Source: Nakamurella leprariae | Lineage (GTDB): Bacteria; Actinomycetota; Actinomycetes; Mycobacteriales; Nakamurellaceae | DNA: 64,000 bases | Direction: 5' to 3' | Assembly: GCF_016918035.1 (NCBI RefSeq) | Contig: NZ_JAERWK010000012.1 | Coordinates: forward strand, 186,001-250,000 | Part shown: positions 8,237-17,349 of the stretch, one piece after another | Layout: each line of letters opens with the position of its first letter | Position numbering within the stretch: the first letter of the stretch is position 1 | Made by a program: the position numbers and the translations under genes | The notes under the pieces: generated by a model | Database searches by the model: none | Told to the model about the DNA's origin: nothing | Seen by the model: the letters and a program-made list of their open reading frames with translations, nothing else

Positions 8237-9412
8237 ATGCCTCGGCTGACCGTCGTCCTGGAACAGTTGCTCGCCCCGGTCCCCGGTGGGACGGGGCGCA
8301 GCGCCGCCCAACTCACCGCCGCGTTGGCCGGGACCGTCCCGCCGGACTGGCACCTGCGCACGGTCACCGCCTGGCACCGGGACCTGACTGCGGCCCGGCT
8401 GCCCGGGGTCCGGCTGCCTGAGCGGCTGCCGCTGGGGTCCCGGGTGCTGGCCGAGGCGTGGCGGCACGGCTGGGCGTCGGGACGGTGGGCCGGCCGGCCG
8501 TGGTGGGGGACCGCCGGCGGGCCAGGACGGCCGGGGTCCGACACGGTGCACGCGACCACCCCACTGGCCCCCGACCTGCGAGAACGCCTGGTGATCACCG
8601 TGCATGACACGGTGGCGTGGACGCACCCCGAGACGCTGACCCCCCGCGGCGCCGCTTGGCACCGCGACATCATCGGCCGGGTGGCCCCGTCGGCCCGCGC
8701 GGTCTCGGTGCCGTCGCGGGCGGTGGCCGACAGCCTGGCCGAGGTGCTGCCCGCGGTGGCCGACCGGATCACGGTGGTCCCCCACGGGGTGACGCCCCTG
8801 CCGGTGCCGGCCGACGCCGCGCTGCGCCGCGCCCGCCTGGGTCTGCCCGAGCGGTACCTGCTCAGCGTGGCCACCCTCGAGCCGCGCAAGGGCCTGGACG
8901 TGCTGCTCGACGCGGTGGGACGACTGTCCGGGCACAGCGGCCCGGGCGGGCCGGCGCTCGCCGTGGTCGGGCCGGGTGGCTGGGGCGGGGTGGACGTGCC
9001 GCGGGCCGCGGCCGCGGTGGGCATCCCGGTCGAACAGTTGCACCTGCTCGGACGGGTCGACGACCGGGACCTGGCCGCGGTGCTCGACGGCGCCACCGTG
9101 CTGGTGGCGCCGTCCCGGGCCGAGGGGTTCGGACTGCCGGTGCTGGAGGCTTTCGCCGCGGGTACCCCGGTCGTCTGCTCGGACGCGCCGGCGCTGGCTG
9201 AGCTGGCCGGCTCGCCGGGGGAGGCTCCCGCGGCGCTGGTGGTCCCGCGCGGGGACGTGCCCGCCCTGGCCGGGGCACTCGAGCACCTGCTCGTCGAGCC
9301 TGCCGCGCGGGCCGAGCTCATCGCTCGCGGACGGCGGCGCGCGAACGACTTCGACTGGGAGCGGGCCGCCCGCGCCACCTGGCGGCTGCACGGAGCCACT
9401 CCCGCCGGCTGA
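8237..9412 (+). CDS. Family 4 glycosyltransferase
   Basis: A 391-residue GT-B fold glycosyltransferase, ATG 8237. The N-terminal domain opens with LTVVLEQLLAPVPGGTGRS and has a central VITVHDTVAW strand. The linker is VVPHGV. The donor domain shows YLLSVATLEPRKGLDVLLDA, then VVGPGGWGG, LLGRVDDRDLAAVLDGATVLVAPSRAEGFGLPVLEAFAAGTPVVCSD, the ExFGLPxLE nucleotide-sugar motif of family 4. A TGGACT seven bases ahead of the ATG could act as a -10 for a leaderless transcript, but it is a weak match. With the following GT4 and WbbL-like genes it probably extends a surface polysaccharide. Donor and acceptor are unknown. Confidence 0.85.
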   Translation: MPRLTVVLEQLLAPVPGGTGRSAAQLTAALAGTVPPDWHLRTVTAWHRDLTAARLPGVRLPERLPLGSRVLAEAWRHGWASGRWAGRPWWGTAGGPGRPGSDTVHATTPLAPDLRERLVITVHDTVAWTHPETLTPRGAAWHRDIIGRVAPSARAVSVPSRAVADSLAEVLPAVADRITVVPHGVTPLPVPADAALRRARLGLPERYLLSVATLEPRKGLDVLLDAVGRLSGHSGPGGPALAVVGPGGWGGVDVPRAAAAVGIPVEQLHLLGRVDDRDLAAVLDGATVLVAPSRAEGFGLPVLEAFAAGTPVVCSDAPALAELAGSPGEAPAALVVPRGDVPALAGALEHLLVEPAARAELIARGRRRANDFDWERAARATWRLHGATPAG

Positions 9413-9575
9413 CCCCCGGCCGGTGCCGCCACCGATCAGCCCGAGTCCCGCCCGGCGCGGGAGGCACGGTCGGTCGGTCCCCGGCGGCTACCCTGGCGCC
9501 CGCCCGGAACCGCCGGGTCGATCCAGGGCCCGCTCCGCACGGCAGCAGCCCGACCGCACGAACGGGAGCGCTGCC

Positions 9576-10742
9576 ATCGGCCACGGTCACCACGGCGGGC
9601 ACGGGGCGACCCCGCGGATCCTGCTGGACGCCACGGCCGTGCCGGCCGAACGTGGTGGTGTCGGTCGCTACGTGGACCAGTTGGCCGCCGCGCTCGACGG
9701 CGAGGGCGCCGACCTGGCCGTCGTCTGCCAGGACCGGGACACCGAGGTGTTCGCCGCGCTGGCCCCGCACGCCGAAGTGGTGCCGGCCGCCGCGGACCTC
9801 ACCCGCCGCCCGGCCCGGCTCGCCTGGGAGCAGACCGGGCTGCCCCGGTTGGCCCGCCGGGTGCGGGCCGACGTCATCCACTCGCCGCACTACACGATGC
9901 CGCTGGCCGCGGACGTGCCCGTGGTGGTCACCCTGCACGACGCCACCTTCTTCTCCGACCGGCACCTGCACGGCGGCGTCAAGGGCCGGTTCTTCCGGTC
10001 CTGGACCCGGCTGTCGCTGCGCCGCGCCGCGGTCTGCGTCGTGCCCAGCGCGGCCACCGCCGACGAGCTGACACGGCTGGTCGGCGCCCACCGCGACCGG
10101 CTCGTCGTCGCCCATCACGGGGTGGACGCCCACTTCCGACCCCCCGAACCGGACCGGATCGACGCCGTCCGCCGGCACCTCGACCTGGGGGACCGGTCCT
10201 GGATCGCGTTCCTGGGCACCCTGGAGCCGCGCAAGAACGTCCCCGCGCTGATCCGGGCCTACCTGCGGGTCGGCCGCGACCGGCCGGATCCGCCCGCGCT
10301 GGTGCTGGCCGGCGCGCCCGGCTGGGATCGGTCGATCGAGCCGGCGCTGGCCGCCGTCCCGCCGGAGCTGCGGGTGATCCGGACCGGGCACCTGCCGTTC
10401 GACCTGCTGCCCGGGCTGCTCGGCGGCGCCGAGGTCGTCGCCTACCCGTCGCTGGGCGAGGGGTTCGGGCTGCCGGTGCTCGAGGCCATGGCCTGCGGCG
10501 CCGCCGTCCTCACCACCCGCACGCTGTCGCTGCCCGAGGTGGGCGGTGACGCCGTGGCCTACTGCGGCACCGGGGCCGGGGACATCGCCGCGGTGCTGGG
10601 TGAGCTGCTGGACCAGCCCGACCGGCGCGCCGCGCTGTCCGCGGCCGCCCAGGAGCGGGCCGCCGGGTTCACCTGGCCGGCCAGCGCCCGTGCGCACCTG
10701 GACGCGTACCGGCGCGCCGTCACCGAGGCGGTCGGCCGGTGA
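9576..10742 (+). CDS. Family 4 glycosyltransferase with probable AUC start
   Basis: About 388 residues of a GT4 enzyme: RILLDATAVPAERGGVGRYVDQLAAAL, then IHSPHYTMPL, VVTLHDATFF, HHGVDAHFRP, FLGTLEPRKNVPALIRAY and the donor motif SLGEGFGLPVLEAMACGAAVLTT. The frame contains no ATG, GTG or TTG between a GTG at 9423 and codons well inside the conserved first strand. The 9423 start would add a 51-residue Pro/Arg-rich stretch with poor third-position bias. GGGAG at 9564-9568 is seven bases before ATC 9576, which yields IGHGHHGGHGATPRILLDA, so I favour AUC initiation. It overlaps the next gene by four bases (GTGA). A possible -10 (TACCCT) lies near 9489. Confidence 0.75.
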   Translation: MGHGHHGGHGATPRILLDATAVPAERGGVGRYVDQLAAALDGEGADLAVVCQDRDTEVFAALAPHAEVVPAAADLTRRPARLAWEQTGLPRLARRVRADVIHSPHYTMPLAADVPVVVTLHDATFFSDRHLHGGVKGRFFRSWTRLSLRRAAVCVVPSAATADELTRLVGAHRDRLVVAHHGVDAHFRPPEPDRIDAVRRHLDLGDRSWIAFLGTLEPRKNVPALIRAYLRVGRDRPDPPALVLAGAPGWDRSIEPALAAVPPELRVIRTGHLPFDLLPGLLGGAEVVAYPSLGEGFGLPVLEAMACGAAVLTTRTLSLPEVGGDAVAYCGTGAGDIAAVLGELLDQPDRRAALSAAAQERAAGFTWPASARAHLDAYRRAVTEAVGR

Positions 10743-11782
10743 CCGAGCAGCAGCCGGACCCGGCGGCCAGCCCGGCGCCCGCCCGGGGGCTTGCGACGGG
10801 GCCCACCCGAGGGCCCGCGACGGGGTCCACCCCCCGGCCCGCGGCCGTTGCCGGCCGGGGCCGCCCCGAGCTCGGCGTCGGGGTCGTCGTCGTCACCTTC
10901 TCGCCGGGCGAGCACCTGGCGGCGTTGCTCGACTCGCTGCCGGCCGCCGGTGCCGCCGACGCCCCGGTGGTGCTGGCCGACAACGGGTCCACCGACGGCT
11001 CGGTCGAGGCGGCGGCGCACCGGCCCCGGGTCCGGTTGCTGCGCACCGGCGGCAACCTGGGCTACGGGCGCGCCGCGAACGCCGGCGCCGCGGTGCTGGA
11101 CCCGCAGCTGCCCTGGGTGCTGGTGGTCAACCCCGACGTGGTGCTGGAGCCAGGCGCGGTGCGGGAGATGGTCGCCGCCGCCCAGCGGCACCCCGAGGTC
11201 GGTGCGGTCGGGCCGCTGATCACCACGCACGACGGGGCCGTCTACCCGTCGGCCCGGCGGTTGCCCACCATCGGCGCCGGCATCGGGCACGCGGCGCTGG
11301 GCTGGGTGTGGCCGGGCAACCCGTGGACCCGCGCCTACCGGCAGGACCACGCCGAACTCGGTGAGCGACCCGCGGGGTGGCTGTCCGGCGCCTGCCTGCT
11401 GCTGCGTCGCAGCGCCTTCGACGCGGTGGGCGGATTCGACCCGGGCTACTTCATGTACTTCGAGGACGTCGACCTGGGCCGGCGGCTGGGCCTGGCCGGC
11501 TGGACCAACCTGTACTGCCCGACCGCGCGGGCCCGCCACCTGGGCGGTCACGCCACCGAGGCGCACGCCCCGCGGATGGCCCGGGCCCACCACGAGAGCG
11601 CCTACCGGTACCTGGCCGGCGTCTACCCGCGCCCGTGGCAGGCCCCGGTCCGGGCGCTGCTGCGGGTGGGTCTCGGCCTGCGCGGGTGGGCCGCGGGCCG
11701 GTCGGTCCGGGTCGGGCGGGGCGCCGCGCTGCCGTCGCGGGCTCCACGGCCGGACACCGACCCGGGCCGGACGGCTCCCTGA
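10739..11782 (+). CDS. wbbL: WbbL-like rhamnosyltransferase (GT2)
   Basis: A 347-residue GT2 enzyme, GTG 10739, overlapping the upstream stop by four bases. After a 40-residue Pro/Ala/Thr-rich tail the domain begins LGVGVVVVTFSPGEHLAALLDSL. Next come VVLADNGSTDGSVE, WVLVVNPDVVLEPGAV, and GGFDPGYFMYFEDVDLGRRLGLAGW with the EDVD motif. The C-terminal AHHESAYRYLAGVYPRPWQAPVRALLRVGLGLR closely resembles the end of mycobacterial WbbL. WbbL adds rhamnose from dTDP-rhamnose to decaprenyl-PP-GlcNAc, building the linker between peptidoglycan and arabinogalactan. The adjacency to rfbA and a manC-like gene mirrors Rv3264c-Rv3265c. Assignment beyond GT2 rests on that synteny and remembered similarity. 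Confidence 0.75.
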   Translation: MTEQQPDPAASPAPARGLATGPTRGPATGSTPRPAAVAGRGRPELGVGVVVVTFSPGEHLAALLDSLPAAGAADAPVVLADNGSTDGSVEAAAHRPRVRLLRTGGNLGYGRAANAGAAVLDPQLPWVLVVNPDVVLEPGAVREMVAAAQRHPEVGAVGPLITTHDGAVYPSARRLPTIGAGIGHAALGWVWPGNPWTRAYRQDHAELGERPAGWLSGACLLLRRSAFDAVGGFDPGYFMYFEDVDLGRRLGLAGWTNLYCPTARARHLGGHATEAHAPRMARAHHESAYRYLAGVYPRPWQAPVRALLRVGLGLRGWAAGRSVRVGRGAALPSRAPRPDTDPGRTAP

Positions 11783-11861
11783 GCCCGTCCGGCCGGGTCG
11801 ATCACGCGCGCCGGGCCGGTATGGTCGGCGGGCGCGCCGGGAAGTGATCACCGAACGAGAT

Positions 11862-11879
11862 ACCGTGATTGCATACGGT
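11862..11879. promoter_or_regulatory. AT-richer inverted repeat upstream of rfbA
   Basis: ACCGT (11862-11866) and ACGGT (11875-11879) flank GATTGCAT in the least GC-rich part of the 165-base gap before rfbA. TACCGT and GCATAC could serve as -10 elements. I read this as a candidate promoter or operator for rfbA; the exact hexamers are uncertain. Confidence 0.35.
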
Positions 11880-11947
11880 GACCGGGCGGCACTGGGACCT
11901 CTCGGTCCCGGCGCGGATCGAGCAGTCGAGCAGACGGGGGCAGTGCG

Positions 11948-12841
11948 GTGAAGGGCATCATTCTGGCCGGTGGAGCCGGGACCCGGTTGCACCCGGTGAC
12001 CCGCGCGGTGTCCAAGCAGCTGCTGCCGGTCTACGACAAGCCGATGATCTACTACCCGCTCTCGGTGCTCATGCTGGCCGGGATCCGCGACATCCTGGTC
12101 ATCACCACCCCGGAGGACAACGCCGGCTTCCGGCGACTGCTGGGTGACGGAGCCGACTGGGGTCTGACCCTCACCTACGCCGAGCAGCCGCAGCCGAACG
12201 GGCTGGCCGAGGCGTTCCGCATCGGCGCCACCCACATCGGCGACGAGCCGGTCGCGCTGGTGCTGGGCGACAACATCTTCTACGGACACGGCTTCTCGGC
12301 CACTTTGCAGCAGGCGGCCGGATCCATCGTCTCGGGTGACACCGGCTGCGTCCTGTTCGGGTACCCGGTCCGCGATCCGGAGCGGTACGGCGTCGGCGAG
12401 ATCGACGAGACCGGCCGGCTGCTGTCCATCCAGGAGAAACCGGCGCAGCCGGCCAGCAATCTGGCCATCACCGGGCTGTACCTCTACGACAACGACGTGG
12501 TCCGGTACGCCGCCGATCTGCAGCCCAGCGCGCGCGGCGAACTCGAGATCACCGATCTGAACAACCTGTACCTGCAGCAGGGCCGCGCGTCGCTGATGGA
12601 CCTGGGCCGTGGCTTCGCCTGGCTCGACACCGGCACGCACGACTCGCTGCTCGAGGCGGGGGAGTTCGTCAAGGTGCTGGAGCACCGCCAGGGCGTGCGC
12701 ATCTCCTGCCTCGAGGAGATCGCCCTGGCCCAGGGGTTCATCGACGCCGACCAGGCGTACACCCTGGGCAGCTCGCTGGCCAAGTCGCCCTACGGCCAGT
12801 ACGTCATGACCATCGCGCGGGCGGCCGGCGCGATCGCCTGA
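11948..12841 (+). CDS. rfbA: Glucose-1-phosphate thymidylyltransferase
   Basis: A 297-residue nucleotidyltransferase, GTG 11948. It opens [39 protein letters not shown], the GGxGTRLxP signature followed by the RfbA-specific [26 protein letters not shown] contains the metal-binding Asp, and [19 protein letters not shown] and [19 protein letters not shown] are diagnostic of RfbA/RmlA. It converts glucose-1-phosphate and dTTP to dTDP-glucose, the first step toward dTDP-rhamnose, the donor for the adjacent WbbL-like enzyme. RmlB, C and D are not in the window. Length is normal for the family. Confidence 0.95.
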   Translation: MKGIILAGGAGTRLHPVTRAVSKQLLPVYDKPMIYYPLSVLMLAGIRDILVITTPEDNAGFRRLLGDGADWGLTLTYAEQPQPNGLAEAFRIGATHIGDEPVALVLGDNIFYGHGFSATLQQAAGSIVSGDTGCVLFGYPVRDPERYGVGEIDETGRLLSIQEKPAQPASNLAITGLYLYDNDVVRYAADLQPSARGELEITDLNNLYLQQGRASLMDLGRGFAWLDTGTHDSLLEAGEFVKVLEHRQGVRISCLEEIALAQGFIDADQAYTLGSSLAKSPYGQYVMTIARAAGAIA

Positions 12842-12954
12842 CCCGAGCCCCACCCGGCCTCCTGCCGCGGATCCGTCCGAGAGCCCAGCGCCGTCCGAGC
12901 CCGTTCCAGCGCCCGGTCCAGCACCGGCCAGCACCAGCCCCGGAGGCATCCCGC

Positions 12955-14103
12955 ATGTCGACTCCCGACCCGTCCGTGCCCGATCCCAGGCCCGATCCCA
13001 GGCCCGATCCCAGATCCGACAGCAGGCCCGATCGGTCCGACGTCGACGCCGTCGTCCTGGTCGGCGGCAAGGGCACCCGGCTCCGCCCGCTGACCCTCTC
13101 GGCGGCCAAGCCGATGCTGCCCACCGCGGGAGTGCCGTTCCTGGAGCACCTGCTGTCCCGCATCCGCGACGCCGGGATGCGGCACGTGGTCCTCGGCACG
13201 TCGTACAAGGCCGAGACCTTCACCGAGCACTTCGGCGACGGCAGCGCCTTCGGCCTGGACATCGAGTACGTGGTGGAGACCGAGCCGATGGGCACCGGTG
13301 GCGCCATCCGCAACGTGCTCGACAAGCTGCGGTCCGACACCGCCATGATCTTCAACGGCGACATCCTGTCGGGCGTGGACCTGGGTGCGCTGCTGGACAC
13401 CCACCGGGACAACACGGCCGACGTCACCCTGCACCTGGTCCGGGTGCCCGACCCGCGTGCGTTCGGATCGGTGCCGACCGACGCCGACGGCCGGGTGCAG
13501 GCGTTCCTGGAGAAGACCGACACCCCACCCACGGACCAGATCAACGCCGGGTGCTACGTGTTCAAGACCTCGGTGATCGCGGAGATCCCGTCCGGCCGGG
13601 TCGTCTCGGTGGAGCGGGAGACGTTCCCCGGACTGCTGGAGGCCGACGCCCGGGTGTTCGGGCATGTCGACTCCAGCTACTGGCTCGACCTCGGCACCCC
13701 CGGCGCGTTCGTGCAGGGCTCGGCCGACCTGGTCGGCGGCGTCGCACCGACCGGCGCGCTGCCGGGACCGCCCGGGGCGGCGCTGGTGCTGCCCGGCGCC
13801 CAGGTGGCCGAGCAGACCGTGGTCGGCGGTGGCAGCACGGTGGGCCGGCGGGTCCGGGTCGGGCTGGGGGCCGTGCTCGAGTCGGCCGTCGTGTTCGACG
13901 ATGCCGTCATCGGCGAGCACGCCCGGGTGCTCCGCTCGGTCGTCGGCGCCGGCGCCGTCATCGGTGAGGGCTCGGTCATCGAGGACGCGGTGATCGGCGA
14001 CCGCGCGGTCGTCGGTGCACACTGCGAACTCCGCCGCGGCGTCCGGGTCTGGCCGGACGTCGAACTGCCCGAGGCCGGCGTGCGGTTCTCGGCCGACATC
14101 TGA
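12955..14103 (+). CDS. manC: Mannose-1-phosphate guanylyltransferase-like NDP-sugar pyrophosphorylase
   Basis: A 382-residue protein, ATG 12955 with GGAGG nine bases upstream. Residues about 8-25 are a Asp-Pro-Arg-Pro repeat encoded by a 12-bp tandem repeat (12979-13032). The catalytic domain begins VDAVVLVGGKGTRLRPLTLSAAKPMLPTAG. It contains EPMGTGGAIRNVLD, MIFNGDILSG and YWLDLGTPGAFVQG. The C-terminal third is a left-handed beta-helix-like region of V.G.GA.I hexads, common in bacterial GDP-mannose pyrophosphorylases. Synteny with Rv3264c and a downstream manA support making GDP-mannose from mannose-1-phosphate. A related hexose-1-phosphate nucleotidyltransferase activity is not excluded. 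Confidence 0.82.
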   Translation: MSTPDPSVPDPRPDPRPDPRSDSRPDRSDVDAVVLVGGKGTRLRPLTLSAAKPMLPTAGVPFLEHLLSRIRDAGMRHVVLGTSYKAETFTEHFGDGSAFGLDIEYVVETEPMGTGGAIRNVLDKLRSDTAMIFNGDILSGVDLGALLDTHRDNTADVTLHLVRVPDPRAFGSVPTDADGRVQAFLEKTDTPPTDQINAGCYVFKTSVIAEIPSGRVVSVERETFPGLLEADARVFGHVDSSYWLDLGTPGAFVQGSADLVGGVAPTGALPGPPGAALVLPGAQVAEQTVVGGGSTVGRRVRVGLGAVLESAVVFDDAVIGEHARVLRSVVGAGAVIGEGSVIEDAVIGDRAVVGAHCELRRGVRVWPDVELPEAGVRFSADI

Positions 14104-14128
14104 AACGGGAGCGGGGCTCTCGCCGCGT

Positions 14129-14749
14129 TCAGCCGCCGGGTCGGACCCGGGTCAGCGCGGCGGTCACCGCGGCGCGCACCGACGCGTCGACGCCCGTCGC
14201 ACCCGTGGGCAGCGCGTCCACCCGGTGGAACGCCACGTCGGACGACTCGTCCGAGATGATCGGCACCGCACCCGGTCCCGCCACGAAAACGTACCGGACG
14301 TCGAAATGCCGGGTCGGGCGGCCCAGCGAGCAGGTGATCGGGTGCACGTCCAGGTGCACCGGAGCGGGCGTGCCGTCGACGAGCACCGGCATCAGCCCGG
14401 TGAGACCGGACTCCTCGGTCGCCTCCCGCGCCGCCGCGCCCAGCAGGGTGCCGTCGCCCGGCTCGCAGTGCCCGCCGAGTTGCAACCACAGGCCGAGCCG
14501 GCGGTGCAGGGTGAGCAGCACCGACCGCAGGTCGGCCGACAGCACGACCGCGCTGGCCGTCACGTGGCCGGGTCCGCAGGAGCGGGCGGTGGCGTCCGGA
14601 CGGGCGGCGAGCAGGCCCAGGAACGCCTCGCACAGCGCCGACTGCCCGAGATCCGGTGCGGCCCAGGCGCGCAGCACCCGTTCGGTGTCGGCCTGCACCG
14701 CGGCGTGCGCGGCCACGACCGCCGGGTCGGGCGGGAGCTCGGCCGTCAC
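14129..14749 (-). CDS. NUDIX hydrolase
   Basis: A 206-residue protein starting at GTG 14749, overlapping the fbiB stop by four bases (GTGA), so it is probably co-translated with fbiB. The Nudix box is near residues 95-120: [25 protein letters not shown], close to the GX5EX7REUXEEXGU consensus. [29 protein letters not shown] is a typical substrate-flanking beta segment. The family hydrolyses nucleoside diphosphates linked to another moiety. The enzyme is linked to the F420 operon by position only; a role in cleaning up GDP/phospholactate intermediates would be speculation. The 25-base gap to the convergent manC-like gene shows no strong terminator. Confidence 0.85.
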   Translation of the reverse strand: MTAELPPDPAVVAAHAAVQADTERVLRAWAAPDLGQSALCEAFLGLLAARPDATARSCGPGHVTASAVVLSADLRSVLLTLHRRLGLWLQLGGHCEPGDGTLLGAAAREATEESGLTGLMPVLVDGTPAPVHLDVHPITCSLGRPTRHFDVRYVFVAGPGAVPIISDESSDVAFHRVDALPTGATGVDASVRAAVTAALTRVRPGG

Positions 14750-16236
14750 CGGGTGATCATCTGGCCGGGCACCGGCTCGCGGGCCTGCAGCGGCTCGGCC
14801 GGGTGGCCGACCGCGATCGCCCCGAGCGGCTCCCAGTCCGCCGGCAGGTCGAGCACGCTGCGCACCACCGCCGGTGCGAAGATGGTGGACGAGATCCACG
14901 CCGAGCCCAGCTGTTCCGCGGCCAGGGTGACCAGCAGGGCCTGCACGGCGGCCCCGCCGGCCACCGTGTACATGGTCCGTTCCGCGTCCTGGCGGCGCGC
15001 GTCCGGATAGGCGTGCCGGCCGTCGCCGGTGACGAAGGCCAGCAGCACGGCGGGCGCCCGGTGCAGCACCTGGCCGCGGGCGACCCGGCGGGCGATCCGC
15101 TCGGCGTCCCAGCCGTCGTCGGCCAGATCGGCCTCCCACTCGGCCTGCATCGCCTGCAGCAGGGCGTCCCGGTGCGCGACCACGTGCACGAAGCGCACCG
15201 GGTGGGAGTGGTGCGGCGCCGGGGCGGTGGTCGCCGCGTCCACGCACCGGGCCAGTACGGCGGGATCGACCGGCTCGTCGGTGAAGTCGCGGACGGTGCG
15301 ACGGCGCAGCACCGCCTCCCGGTGACCCTGGGCCCGCCCGGTCTCGATGGCCAGGTCGGTGCCCAGCCGGAACAGGTCCTCGTGGTACGGGCGCTGCAGA
15401 CTGCGCGCGGTCCAGCCGTGCTGCGGACCCGACTCGCCTCCGCTCGTGCCCTGCTGCGGCGACTCCGGCTGGTCTGATGGTCGGAGCTCGCCTCCGCTCG
15501 TGCCTCGCTGCGGCGACTCCTCCTGGTGCCAGCCGCGCACCACCGCGACCGGTACGCCGGACAGCTTGCCCTTGACCAGATCCGCCGCGGCGGCGAGTTC
15601 GTCGCCCAGTGCGACCTGCGTGACCACGAGCTCGTTGCCGAACGCGTCGACGCCGCCGCGGTGGTCCAGCAGCACCTGCACCCCGGCCGCGCCGATGGCC
15701 ACGTCGGTCACCCCGGTCCGCCAGGCGCGGCCCTGGGTGTCGGTGACCACCACGCCGACGTGCCGCCCCCGCTCGGCCAGCGTGTCCCGCAGCCGGGCCG
15801 CGGACGCGTCGGGATCCTCGGGCAACAGTGCGATCTCGTCGAGGCGGACGTTGGACGCGTCGATCCCGGCGGCGGCGGCGACGATGCCCTGCCGGTTCTC
15901 CACGATCCGGGTGCGACCGACCTCGGCGACCAGTCGCACCGTCTCCTCGTCGATCAGCCGACGGCGCAGGGCGTCCCGAGCTTCCGGGTCGACCGGCGCG
16001 GGCACCAGTCGGCCCTCCACCTTGGAGAGCACCTTGGAGGTGACGACCAGCACGTCACCGTCCTGCAGCCAGTCGGCCGCGGCCAGGATGGCGGCGGCCA
16101 GGTCGTCGCCCGGCCGGAAGTCGGGCAGCCCGGTGATCGGCAGCACGTGCAGCCCGCCGGCGGCCGGCGCCGCGAGTTCCGGCACCGTCAGGACGGCCGC
16201 GGTGTCGTCCGTCCCGGTCGGATCAGACGCGGACAT
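14746..16236 (-). CDS. fbiB: Bifunctional F420 ligase/nitroreductase-type protein FbiB
   Basis: A 496-residue fusion, ATG 16236, overlapping fbiA by 14 bp. Residues about 28-235 form the F420-0:gamma-glutamyl ligase domain: [59 protein letters not shown]. Residues about 290-496 form an FMN-dependent nitroreductase-like domain ([54 protein letters not shown]). It adds glutamates to F420 and completes its reduction. The linker (residues about 239-275) carries two 18-residue repeats ([12 protein letters not shown]..., [12 protein letters not shown]...) encoded by a 54-bp duplication of a dispersed DNA repeat. This makes the protein about 45 residues longer than the M. tuberculosis homologue as I remember it. 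Confidence 0.93.
   Translation of the reverse strand: MSASDPTGTDDTAAVLTVPELAAPAAGGLHVLPITGLPDFRPGDDLAAAILAAADWLQDGDVLVVTSKVLSKVEGRLVPAPVDPEARDALRRRLIDEETVRLVAEVGRTRIVENRQGIVAAAAGIDASNVRLDEIALLPEDPDASAARLRDTLAERGRHVGVVVTDTQGRAWRTGVTDVAIGAAGVQVLLDHRGGVDAFGNELVVTQVALGDELAAAADLVKGKLSGVPVAVVRGWHQEESPQRGTSGGELRPSDQPESPQQGTSGGESGPQHGWTARSLQRPYHEDLFRLGTDLAIETGRAQGHREAVLRRRTVRDFTDEPVDPAVLARCVDAATTAPAPHHSHPVRFVHVVAHRDALLQAMQAEWEADLADDGWDAERIARRVARGQVLHRAPAVLLAFVTGDGRHAYPDARRQDAERTMYTVAGGAAVQALLVTLAAEQLGSAWISSTIFAPAVVRSVLDLPADWEPLGAIAVGHPAEPLQAREPVPGQMITR
15433..15520. repeat. Dispersed repeat, copies B and C in tandem (inside fbiB)
   Basis: Copy B (15433-15466) and copy C (15482-15520) share a 34-base core with about two differences and recur with a 54-bp period. 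The unit is the reverse complement of copy A at 5646-5684. The period is a multiple of three and keeps fbiB in frame. It lies exactly in the linker between the two FbiB domains. Confidence 0.85.
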
Positions 16237-17287
16237 CGACCAGGTCCAGGCAGGCCCTGACCATGGCCGCGGTCGCGGCCGGGTCCGTCATCAGCAACGG
16301 TGCGGTGCCCACGCGCACGCCGGGCATCTCCGCGATGTCCTGCTCGGCGACCAGGAAGGCGTCCAGCAGCCCGCCGTCCGACCGCGCCCCGTAGTGCCGT
16401 CCGACGCCCTCGGCGCTGCTCTCGACCCCGATGGCGGCCAGGCAGGCGTCCGCGTGCCCGCGCACCGGCTTGCCGCCGATGATGGGGGAGACCGCCACCA
16501 CCGGGGCCGTGGTCTCCCGCAGCGCCGCCGCCACGGCCGGCACGGCCAGGATCGGCCCGACCGAGACCACCGGATTCGACGGCGCGATCAGCACCACGTC
16601 AGCGCCGGTGATCGCCTCCACCACCCCCGGTCCGGCCGTCGCCTCGGCCGCTCCGATCGGGGTGATCGACAGGGCCGGCAGGCCGGCCCGGTAGCGGATC
16701 CACCACTCCTGGAAGTGCAGCGCGACCAGCGGCCGCTCGCCCGGCTGGACGGTGTCGGAGCCGGTCGCCCCGTCATCGACGGCCCCGTCGACGGGGGTCG
16801 GTCCGGCCTGCGGATCCGGCACCACCACGTGGGTCTCGACCCGGTCGTCGCTCATCGGCAGCAGGCGCACTCCGGGCTGCCACCGGGCGCACAGCGCCTC
16901 GGTCACCGCCGACAGCGGGTACCCGGCGTCCAGCATCCGGGTCCGGACCAGGTGGGTGGCGATGTCCTTGTCGCCCAGCGAGAACCACGGCGCCTCGGCG
17001 TCGTACGCGGCGAGTTCGGCTGATACTGCCCACGTCTCGTCGGTGCGACCCCAGCCGCGCGCGACGTCCGCACCGCCGCCCAGGGTGTACATGCAGGAGT
17101 CGAGGTCCGGGCAGATCTGCAGCCCGTGCAGGCGCAGGTCGTCGGCGGTGTTCACCACCGCGGTGATCCGGTCGGGACCGTCGGTCGGCGCCGCGCCGGT
17201 CGGGTCCCAGCCCAGGAACGCCTTGACGCCGAGCAGGAACCGGGCGCCACCGACGCCCCCGGTCAGCACCGTGATGTCCACGGGCAC
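16223..17287 (-). CDS. fbiA: 2-phospho-L-lactate transferase FbiA (CofD family)
   Basis: A 354-residue protein from GTG 17287, with GGAAGG just upstream; a second GTG at 17281 is an equally plausible start. The N-terminus [18 protein letters not shown] carries the CofD GGxGGxKxxxG-like motif. [29 protein letters not shown] holds the family's NTxDD signature and [13 protein letters not shown] the conserved GDx[16 protein letters not shown] and [17 protein letters not shown] complete the phosphate-binding set. The enzyme transfers the 2-phospholactyl/phosphoenolpyruvyl group to the deazaflavin Fo to make F420-0. The fbiA-fbiB order and downstream whiB2 match Rv3260c-Rv3262. Fo synthase (fbiC) and fbiD are not in the window. 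Confidence 0.95.
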   Translation of the reverse strand: MPVDITVLTGGVGGARFLLGVKAFLGWDPTGAAPTDGPDRITAVVNTADDLRLHGLQICPDLDSCMYTLGGGADVARGWGRTDETWAVSAELAAYDAEAPWFSLGDKDIATHLVRTRMLDAGYPLSAVTEALCARWQPGVRLLPMSDDRVETHVVVPDPQAGPTPVDGAVDDGATGSDTVQPGERPLVALHFQEWWIRYRAGLPALSITPIGAAEATAGPGVVEAITGADVVLIAPSNPVVSVGPILAVPAVAAALRETTAPVVAVSPIIGGKPVRGHADACLAAIGVESSAEGVGRHYGARSDGGLLDAFLVAEQDIAEMPGVRVGTAPLLMTDPAATAAMVRACLDLVDVRV

Positions 17288-17349
17288 CGATCCTTCCACA
17301 GTCGACGGTGCCCGGTCCCGCCGCGGCGGGTGGCGGACGGGACCCGTGC

